From Planctomycetota bacterium (lineage in GTDB: Bacteria > Planctomycetota > MHYJ01 > WSZJ01): a stretch of DNA of 48,376 nucleotides. The position numbers and the translations under genes are program-made. Positions 16,130-21,673 of the stretch are shown here, one piece after another (the first letter of the stretch is position 1; each line of letters starts with the position of its first letter). The stretch spans positions 1 to 48,376 of the forward strand of contig JACPRD010000174.1 of the NCBI GenBank assembly GCA_016190145.1, given 5' to 3'. The notes below the pieces were generated by a model that did not search any database, was not told where the DNA came from, and was given only the letters and a program-made list of their open reading frames with translations.

Positions 16130-16630
16130 TCACCCGTTCCCGGCCACCTTCCCGGGTTCCGCCGCCTTCAGCTTCTCGTTCAGCTCCGCGATCATCCATG
16201 AGTTCGCCCGCAGCTGCGCGTACTCCACGACGCACGCGAACAGGTTGACCGCCAGCGAGAGAATCGCCGTGACGCGGTGCGTCATCGTCGAGACGACCCC
16301 GGTGTGCGCCCCCGCCCCGACCCAGGCCGCCATCACGCCGGCCGCCATCGAAAGCAGCGCCCACGGGAAACACTTCAGCCTCATCGCCCGGATCCGCCGG
16401 AGCCACGGCCCGCACCACTCCCGGTCCTCGATCGCCTCGCGCACCGCGCGGCCGGAGCCGATCATGTAGAACATGCAGAGGGAGTGCACGAAGAGGATCG
16501 TGACGACGAGGAAGAACGCCGAAGCGATGTGGTGCTTCGCGCTTCCCAGGTCCGCGCGGAAACCGAGCCACGCGACGATTCCGTAGAAGCCCATCAGTGC
16601 CGCCGCCATCATCACCCAGACCCGGTACAT
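16130..16630 (-). CDS. Four-helix integral membrane protein, unknown function
   Basis: The protein has 166 aa with about four transmembrane helices: residues 4-24, 36-58, 88-106 and 121-142. Several histidines lie in or near helices (HH at 33-34, H50, H109, H118), which could suit haem or metal binding, but no family motif confirms this. The segment VHSLCMFYMIGSGRAVREA recalls conserved hypothetical membrane proteins of environmental bacteria. Its ATG overlaps the TGA of the aldehyde dehydrogenase gene (TGATG), so the two are translationally coupled, which suggests a shared role, perhaps in passing electrons from proline or glutamate oxidation. That role is inference. Confidence 0.7.
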   Translation of the reverse strand: MYRVWVMMAAALMGFYGIVAWLGFRADLGSAKHHIASAFFLVVTILFVHSLCMFYMIGSGRAVREAIEDREWCGPWLRRIRAMRLKCFPWALLSMAAGVMAAWVGAGAHTGVVSTMTHRVTAILSLAVNLFACVVEYAQLRANSWMIAELNEKLKAAEPGKVAGNG

Positions 16631-18177
16631 CAGAGTTTCTCGCTCACCGATTTCATCTGCAGGTACAGCCCCAGGTAGTCCCGCCCGCCCGCCTTCGAGT
16701 CCGTGCCGCTCATGTTGAACCCGCCGAACGGGTGGACGTCCACGAGCGCGCCCGTGCACTTGCGGTTCAGGTAGAGGTTGCCCACGTGGAATTCCTCGCG
16801 CGCGCGCTCCATCCGCGCGCGGTCGCGCGAGTAGAACGCGCCCGTCAGCCCGTACTCCGTCGAGTTCACGATCCTCAGCCCGTCGTCGAAGTCCTTCGCC
16901 TCGAGGAACGCGAGGACCGGCCCGAAGATCTCCTCGCACGCGACCCGCGCCTCCGGCTTGAGGTCGGCCACCACCGCGGGCGGAATGAAATACCCCGGCC
17001 CGTCCCATTTCGCCCCCCCGAGCGCCAGCTTCCCTTCCCTGCGCCCCAGCTCGATGTACCCGCCGATCTTCTCGAACGCCGCCTGGTCGATCACCGGCCC
17101 CATCGCGTTGCGCGGATCGCGCGTCGGCCCGACCGCGATCTTCTTCGCCCGCTCCACCACGCGCTCGAGCACCTCCCGGTACGCCGACTTCACCACCACC
17201 GCCCGCGAACACGCGCTGCACTTCTGCCCCTGAAACCCGAACGCGCTCGCCACGATCCCGTCCGCCGCCGCGTCGAGATCCGCCGTCTCGTCGACCAGGA
17301 TCGCGTCCTTCCCCCCCATCTCCGCCACCACCCGCTTGAGCCACAGCTGACCCGGCGACCGCTTCGCCGCCAGTTCCCAGATCCGCAACCCCACGTCGCG
17401 CGAGCCCGTGAACGAAATGAACCGCGTCCGCGCGTGCTGCACCAGGTGGTCCCCGATCGCGCCCCCCGACCCCGGCACGTAATTGACGACCCCCGCCGGC
17501 ATCCCCGATTCCTCCAGCAGCTCCACGAACCTCGCGGCGATCACGGGGGTGACGGAAGCGGGTTTCAGGACGACGGTGTTGCCTGCGACGGCCGCGGCGC
17601 AGGTCATGCCCGCCATGATCGCCAGCGGGAAGTTCCAAGGCGGGATCACGACCCCCACGCCGAGCGGGATGTAGAAAACGTGGTTGTCCTCGCCCGGGAG
17701 CCGCGTCGCAGGCTGGTCCTGCCCCCAGCGCACGGCCTCGCGGCCGTAGAATTCCAGGAAGTCGATCGCCTCCGCCGTGTCCGCATCGGCCTCCGCCCAG
17801 CTCTTCCCCGCCTCGAACACCATCCAGGCGCTGAACTCGAACTTTCTCCTGCGAAGCGCCGCTGCGGCGCGCCAGAGGATGCGGGCGCGCGCGGCCGGCG
17901 TCCATTTCTTCCACCAGGCGAACGCCTTCCCGGCCTCCTCGAGGGCTTCGTCCGCGAGCGCCGCGTCGGCCTTTGCGGCGGTGCCGACGACTTCGTCGGG
18001 CTGGGACGGATTGAGCGACCGGATGGCCTCCTTCGTCGTCACGCGCCGGCCGCCGATGACGAGCGGGTAGCTCTTCCCCAGCTGGCTGTTGACTTTTTCC
18101 ACCGCTTCCGCCATGGCGCGGCGCGAGGGTTCCTGGGTGAAGTCGACGAGGGGCTCGTTGCGGAATTCAGTGGGCAC
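16630..18177 (-). CDS. rocA: 1-pyrroline-5-carboxylate dehydrogenase (RocA/PruA type)
   Basis: The enzyme oxidises glutamate semialdehyde to glutamate with NAD in proline and arginine catabolism. From the GTG at 18177 it has 515 aa, the usual size for the RocA group. Family signs are the opening FRNEPLVDF, the LPGEDNHVFYIPLGVGVVIPPWNFPLA segment split over the NAD fold, general base Glu in AEMGGKD (near 286), catalytic Cys in GQKCSAC (near 320), and EEIFGPVLAF. GAGGAGA lies 7 nt before the GTG. A TTG at 18237 would add 20 residues without support. No proline dehydrogenase is nearby. The membrane protein gene overlaps its stop. A dyad and promoter lie upstream. Confidence 0.9.
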   Translation of the reverse strand: MPTEFRNEPLVDFTQEPSRRAMAEAVEKVNSQLGKSYPLVIGGRRVTTKEAIRSLNPSQPDEVVGTAAKADAALADEALEEAGKAFAWWKKWTPAARARILWRAAAALRRRKFEFSAWMVFEAGKSWAEADADTAEAIDFLEFYGREAVRWGQDQPATRLPGEDNHVFYIPLGVGVVIPPWNFPLAIMAGMTCAAAVAGNTVVLKPASVTPVIAARFVELLEESGMPAGVVNYVPGSGGAIGDHLVQHARTRFISFTGSRDVGLRIWELAAKRSPGQLWLKRVVAEMGGKDAILVDETADLDAAADGIVASAFGFQGQKCSACSRAVVVKSAYREVLERVVERAKKIAVGPTRDPRNAMGPVIDQAAFEKIGGYIELGRREGKLALGGAKWDGPGYFIPPAVVADLKPEARVACEEIFGPVLAFLEAKDFDDGLRIVNSTEYGLTGAFYSRDRARMERAREEFHVGNLYLNRKCTGALVDVHPFGGFNMSGTDSKAGGRDYLGLYLQMKSVSEKL

Positions 18178-18253
18178 GGGGAGATCTCCTCGGGGATCGG
18201 GGGGTGCGATCGTAAGGAAGGGGTTCCGGGGTGGCAACCGGGAATGACGGGAT

Positions 18254-18274
18254 ATGGGACTATTTTACTCCCAT
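18254..18274. promoter_or_regulatory. Operator-like dyad between divergent promoters
   Basis: ATGGGA (18254-18259) and TCCCAT (18269-18274) flank an AT-rich centre and form a perfect 21-bp dyad. On the minus strand it follows the -35-like TTGACA (18282-18287) of the dehydrogenase gene and overlaps the expected -10 position. It could be the site of a repressor of that gene. Confidence 0.5.
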
Positions 18275-18280
18275 TCCACG

Positions 18281-18309
18281 TTGTCAAAGGCGCGGGATCC
18301 TGCTACCTT
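18281..18309 (+). promoter_or_regulatory. Promoter of the DUF1858 gene, sharing its -35 with a divergent promoter
   Basis: TTGTCA (18281-18286) and TACCTT (18304-18309) are 17 nt apart, with start near 18316. Read on the minus strand the overlapping bases 18282-18287 give TTGACA, with AATAGT 17 nt further, a candidate promoter for the dehydrogenase gene. Confidence 0.5.
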
Positions 18310-18350
18310 TCCCTGATCGCCCTTACCCCTTTCTTCCCCAGGAGGAACCC

Positions 18351-18668
18351 ATGTCCGACGCTTGCTGCGGTGGCGACAAGAACGCCTCCTCGTGCTCCAC
18401 GGAGCAGAAATTCACGAAGGACATGACCATCGGCCAGGCCATGCGCCTGCACCCGCGCGCCGCGGAAGTCTTCATGGGCTTCCACCTCGGCGGCTGCTCG
18501 CACTGCGCGATCAGCGAAGAAGAAGTCATCGAGCAGGTCGCGATGGGCTACGGCATTCCGATCGACATGATCCTGAACGCCCTGAACAGTCTCTTCGAGT
18601 ACGACCGCAAGCGCGCCGAGGCGGCGAAGGCCGCTCAGGCCGCGCAGGCAGCGCAGGCGAAGGCGTAG
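18351..18668 (+). CDS. DUF1858-domain protein
   Basis: The protein has 105 aa. Residues 20-80 (KFTKDMTIGQAMRLHPRAAE, then a GFHLGGCSHCAIS turn) match DUF1858, a small helical domain of hybrid-cluster and ScdA-like proteins that is usually tied to redox or iron-sulfur chemistry. The CSHC pair is the expected cysteine site. An extra N-terminal ACCGG with two adjacent cysteines and a third Cys near residue 15 could add a metal site. The C-terminus is an Ala/Gln/Lys tail of the AQAAQAAQ type. AGGAGG (18340-18345) precedes the ATG, a promoter lies at 18281-18309 and a strong terminator follows, so this is a single-gene unit. Confidence 0.82.
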   Translation: MSDACCGGDKNASSCSTEQKFTKDMTIGQAMRLHPRAAEVFMGFHLGGCSHCAISEEEVIEQVAMGYGIPIDMILNALNSLFEYDRKRAEAAKAAQAAQAAQAKA

Positions 18669-18690
18669 AATAGGGAGAAGTGAACAGGAA

Positions 18691-18720
18691 GCCGGGGGTT
18701 GGAATTGACCCCCGGCTTTT
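18691..18720 (+). terminator. Intrinsic terminator of the DUF1858 gene
   Basis: GCCGGGGGT (18691-18699) pairs with ACCCCCGGC (18708-18716) around TGGAATTG and is followed by TTTT, then CGTGTTTT. Confidence 0.85.
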
Positions 18721-18738
18721 CGTGTTTTCGGAGCGAGC

Positions 18739-18800
18739 CATAAGCCATAAGCCATAAGCCATAAGCCATAAGCCATAAGCCATAAGCCATAAGCCATAAG
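18739..18800. repeat. (CATAAGC) tandem array, about 8.9 copies
   Basis: Eight perfect CATAAGC units and a ninth lacking its last base lie 19 nt after the terminator. The unit is a heptamer, not a multiple of three, so it is not a coding repeat. The reverse-complement unit forms a second array at 18949-18976. Confidence 0.95.
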
Positions 18801-18893
18801 GAAAAGCGACGCACGCGCCATGCCGGTCGATAAATCGCAGCCCATGAGATCCGCGGGCAGCCTCGGGGCATTCATGGGCCGCAGGTTTGCGCG

Positions 18894-19043
18894 CCAACCG
18901 CTGACTCATCACAGCCCCGGGACGCGGCGACCACCTCGGGACCACGCCGCTTATGGCTTATGGCCTATGGCTTATGGCGGCTGGTCCGCGCGGCCAACCG
19001 CTGACTCTTCACAGCCCCGGGACGCGGCAACCACCTCGGGACC
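18894..19043. repeat. 50-bp direct repeat flanking an inverted heptamer array
   Basis: Bases 18894-18943 and 18994-19043 (both starting CCAACCGCTGACTC) are the same 50-mer with two differences, offset by exactly 100 nt. Between them at 18949-18976 lie four GCTTATG units, one of them GCCTATG, the inverse of the CATAAGC array at 18739-18800. The whole 420-bp spacer from 18669 to 19089 holds no gene that I can support. Confidence 0.85.
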
Positions 19044-19089
19044 CTCATCGCCCTTGAAGCCACCGCCTCACACGGCGTAGCCTGTCGGC

Positions 19090-20130
19090 ATGCGGAGAAC
19101 GCTCACCCTCCTCCTGGCCTCGACCCTCGCCTCGGCAGATCCCGTCGACGATCTCCAGGAGCGCGTCGGGGCGGCCGAGGAGCCCGCGAAGATCGCGGCC
19201 GCACTCACGGAAGGGCTGCGCGGCGACTGGGCGAAGGAACTCGACGCGGACGCCGTCTCGCGCCTGCGCGACGTGGAGATGGAAACCCTCGGACGCATCG
19301 CGCGGATCGAGGTCGCCGGGCCGCACTCATGGTCCGCCTCGGAGCGGGGGTTGGTGGAGGAGGTGATCGAGGATCGCCCGCTTCTGCTCCCCTGGGACAA
19401 GGTGACGGGGGCGCAGTCGGGAGAGGGACGCAAGGTCGAGAAGCTCCAGCGCGGCCTGCGCGCCGCGACGTGCGCGGCCTTCCTGCTCCGGCGGGACACC
19501 GGCACGGTGACGGTCGACCTCGCGCCCGTCGCGCTGCGCTGGACGGATGCCGCGCTCACCGCCTCCTGCGGGGACGCCGCCGGACAGGCCGCTTCCCCCG
19601 CAGCCGGCGAGTGGCACGCATTCGCGGTGCGGTGGGAAGGGAAGAAGGTCTCGGTGGAGGTGGACGGGGCGGCGGTGCTCGAACTGGAGGCGGGCGCCGG
19701 GCGGATCCGTGCGGTGGGCTTTGCGGCCGACGGCGACTGCCGCCTCGCAGCCGCGGCCGCGGTGGACGGGTCACCGGGCGCGTTCCCCGCGGGCGAATGG
19801 CATGGGGAGTACCACTACGGAACCGACCCCGCTTCCGGAACCGATTTCGTCGCGCGCCTGAACGAGGCCAACGGAAGAATTACAGGCACGGTGACCGACG
19901 GTAAACGCGACCCCGGCACGGTGGACTGCATCAGCGACGTCGAAGGCTCCTGGAACTCCGTGACCGGCGAGTTCCGCTTCGAAAAGACCTACCGCAACGA
20001 CGGCCACACGATCCAGTACCACGGGCGCCTCCAGGCGAAGACGGGCCGCATGGACGGCTACTGGAGCTACTCGACCGGCGGCTCGCGAGACGGGTCGTTC
20101 GACATGAGACAGGTGCGGTCCTCGGATTGA
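19090..20130 (+). CDS. Secreted protein, unknown function
   Basis: The protein has 346 aa. A short signal peptide (MRRTLTLLLASTLASA, cleavage near 16) is followed by a helical region to about 75, a middle beta-rich region with a WHAFAVRWEGKKVSVEVDG stretch like a LamG or concanavalin-type sheet, and a C-terminal barrel-like part beginning GEWHGEYHYGTD with alternating GRITGTVTDG, GEFRFEKTY and GRMDGYWSY strands. I recognise no catalytic motif. Its TGA stop lies inside the first bases of hairpin element E. The product is exported and probably periplasmic. Confidence 0.65.
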   Translation: MRRTLTLLLASTLASADPVDDLQERVGAAEEPAKIAAALTEGLRGDWAKELDADAVSRLRDVEMETLGRIARIEVAGPHSWSASERGLVEEVIEDRPLLLPWDKVTGAQSGEGRKVEKLQRGLRAATCAAFLLRRDTGTVTVDLAPVALRWTDAALTASCGDAAGQAASPAAGEWHAFAVRWEGKKVSVEVDGAAVLELEAGAGRIRAVGFAADGDCRLAAAAAVDGSPGAFPAGEWHGEYHYGTDPASGTDFVARLNEANGRITGTVTDGKRDPGTVDCISDVEGSWNSVTGEFRFEKTYRNDGHTIQYHGRLQAKTGRMDGYWSYSTGGSRDGSFDMRQVRSSD

Positions 20131-20260
20131 GAGCGTGAAGAGGGGTCCATCTCCGGAACCGTCGGACCTTGCTCGCTCACCCTGAGCGAGCGACCGAAGG
20201 GAGCGAGTCGAAGGGCTCGCCCCGACCGCTCCTCCGATCGACCTCACTTCACGCTCTCAA
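20127..20260. repeat. Palindromic hairpin element E (TCTGAGA family)
   Basis: TTGAGAGCGTGAAG (20127-20140) is inverted perfectly at 20247-20260. The interior equals the interior of element D with an inserted REP-like module (CCCTGAGCGAGCGACCGAAG and the following GGAGCGAGTCGAAGGG). The same type of module lies at 36425-36463. The stop codon of the upstream gene is the TGA of the tip. Confidence 0.75.
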
Positions 20261-20317
20261 TCCGAGCCAACGGCACGACGGCAGGGGCAGGCTGACGTGA
20301 ATTCGACGCAATCACCC

Positions 20318-20346
20318 TCGACGGTCGTCGCGCCCCTCCCTACAAT
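20318..20346 (+). promoter_or_regulatory. Candidate promoter of the moaD-moaE-panD operon
   Basis: TCGACG (20318-20323) and TACAAT (20341-20346) are 17 nt apart. The -10 is good and the -35 moderate. The leader would be about 20 nt and holds the ribosome site GGGAGGA. Confidence 0.45.
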
Positions 20347-20371
20347 TTCCCTCCCCAGCCGGGAGGACAGG

Positions 20372-20626
20372 ATGAGCATTCGTGTTCTCTTCTTCGCTTC
20401 GATTGCAGACCTGGCCCGCGCGCGGGAAATGAGCGTCGAACCCGAGGGAGATGGATTCACGGTGGGCGCGCTGCGGCGGAGGCTCGAGAAGGACATTCCG
20501 CGGCTGGCGGGAAAGCTGGGGAAATGCGCCGCCGCGGTGAACCAGGCGGTGGTAGGGGCGGAGGCGGGGCTGAAGAACGGGGACGAGGTGGCGTTTCTGC
20601 CGCCCGTGAGCGGAGGGACGGCGTGA
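20372..20626 (+). CDS. moaD: Molybdopterin synthase small subunit MoaD
   Basis: The protein has 84 aa and a ubiquitin-like fold. Family signs are the opening IRVLFFASIADLARAR, the VNQAVVGAEAGLKNGDEVAF middle, and the LPPVSGG end. MoaD carries the thiocarboxylate sulfur that MoaE inserts into precursor Z to make molybdopterin. The sulfur is normally attached to a terminal Gly-Gly. Here two more residues, Thr-Ala, follow the Gly-Gly. The GGAGGG that encodes Gly-Gly is also the ribosome site of moaE, so the sequence may be constrained. The ATG at 20372 has GGGAGGA upstream. Confidence 0.85.
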   Translation: MSIRVLFFASIADLARAREMSVEPEGDGFTVGALRRRLEKDIPRLAGKLGKCAAAVNQAVVGAEAGLKNGDEVAFLPPVSGGTA

Positions 20627-21087
20627 CGAGGGTCGGACCGGAACCGATTTCGGCGGAAGCGGCGCTTCGGGCCGTCGCGGATCCCGCGTGCGGGGGCGTC
20701 GCGGTTTTTCTCGGCGTCGTGCGCGACGCCGACGCCGGGCGGAAGGTGACGGCGATCGAGTACGAGGCGTACCCGGACATGGCGCGCGGAGTGCTCGACG
20801 GGATCGAGCGGGACCTGAGGAAGGCTCACCCGGTCAAGGGCGTGGTGCTCGAGCACCGCACGGGGCGGCTGGCCGTCGGCGAGGCCAGCGTCGTCGTCGC
20901 GGTCAGTTCCCCGCACCGCGCCGAGGCTTTCGCGGCGTGCCGCGAGGGAATCGAGAGGATCAAGGCCGAGCTGCCCGTGTGGAAGAAGGAATTCGGCCGG
21001 GGCGGCGCGGTCTGGAAGGAAGAGAAGGCGCTTCGGCCGGCGCGCCGGCGCCGGAAAACCCGCGTTTCACCAAGGAAGGCCCGCTAG
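20623..21087 (+). CDS. moaE: Molybdopterin synthase large subunit MoaE
   Basis: The protein has 154 aa, the normal size. Conserved blocks are GGVAVFLGVVRDADAGRKV, the EYEAYPDMA motif, LEHRTGRLAVGEASVVVAVS, the SPHRAEAF motif and the catalytic lysines in ELPVWKKE and GGAVWKEE. It joins MoaD to convert cyclic pyranopterin monophosphate to molybdopterin in the cytoplasm. I chose the GTG at 20623, which overlaps the moaD stop (GTGA) and has GGAGGG 5 nt upstream; the frame is open further upstream but that part has no homology to MoaE. The next gene starts directly after the stop. A basic tail (about 18 residues) extends past the usual end. Confidence 0.92.
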   Translation: MTRVGPEPISAEAALRAVADPACGGVAVFLGVVRDADAGRKVTAIEYEAYPDMARGVLDGIERDLRKAHPVKGVVLEHRTGRLAVGEASVVVAVSSPHRAEAFAACREGIERIKAELPVWKKEFGRGGAVWKEEKALRPARRRRKTRVSPRKAR

Positions 21088-21450
21088 ATGCAGCACATCC
21101 TCTGCCGAGCCAAGCTGAGCCGTGCGACGATCACCGCGCAGAACCCGCACTACGAGGGGTCGATCGCGATCGACGAGGACCTGCTCGACGCGGCGGGGAT
21201 CCTGCCGTTCGAGAAAGTGCTCGTGGGGAACATCACGAGCGGGAAGCGGTTCGAGACGTACGTGATTCCGGCGCCGCGCGGGTCGAAGACGGTGAGCCTG
21301 CAGGGCGGGACGGCGCATCACGGGATGCCGGGGGACCGGGTCATCGCGATGGTGTTCGGGGTGTTCGAGCCGAAGGAAGCGAAGGGATTCCGGCCGAAGG
21401 TCGTCAAGCTCGACGAGAAGAACAACATCGTCGGCGTCTCTCCCATCTGA
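21088..21450 (+). CDS. panD: Aspartate 1-decarboxylase
   Basis: The enzyme makes beta-alanine from aspartate for pantothenate and coenzyme A synthesis. It has 120 aa. The self-cleavage site Gly24-Ser25 in YEGSIAID is intact, so the pyruvoyl cofactor can form. Other conserved parts are the opening MQHILCRAKLSRATIT, the EKVLVGNI-TSGKRFETYVI stretch and the HHGMPGDRVI region. The ATG follows the moaE TAG without a gap, so translation is likely coupled. No other pantothenate gene is in the window. Confidence 0.95.
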   Translation: MQHILCRAKLSRATITAQNPHYEGSIAIDEDLLDAAGILPFEKVLVGNITSGKRFETYVIPAPRGSKTVSLQGGTAHHGMPGDRVIAMVFGVFEPKEAKGFRPKVVKLDEKNNIVGVSPI

Positions 21451-21468
21451 CATGTTTCTCGTTCCGTG

Positions 21469-21666
21469 GCGTTCGGCGTCTGGCGTTCGGAGTTCGGCGT
21501 TGAGCCTTCGGAATTGGGTCCTGGACCGTGCGGCTGGTGTTGTCGTCACTTCCTGACCCGGTCGGCGTATGCTCTTCTGAACCCCAGCGGCTGACCTCAA
21601 CTCCGAACGCCGAACTCCGAACTCCGAACTCCGAACGCCGAACTCCGAACGCCGAACGCCGTTCAC
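21469..21666. repeat. Inverted pair of 7-nt arrays (CGAACKC)
   Basis: The left array (21469-21517) is seven heptamers of the GCGTTCG type, two of them degenerate. The right array (21597-21666) is about ten heptamers of the CGAACTC or CGAACGC type, eight in exact phase. The two are reverse complements and enclose 79 nt. The right array ends 7 nt before the ATG of the giant kinase and has no ribosome site of its own. Confidence 0.9.
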
Positions 21667-21673
21667 CCGCCGA

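Noticed and set aside
18303..18945. Frames over the CATAAGC array reading as a repeated LWLMAYG peptide
   Set aside because: They arise from a 7-nt array read in three frames and run through a terminator and an intact gene on the other strand.
18739..18976. CRISPR array from repeated short units
   Set aside because: The units are 7-nt tandem copies without spacers, and no cas gene is nearby.
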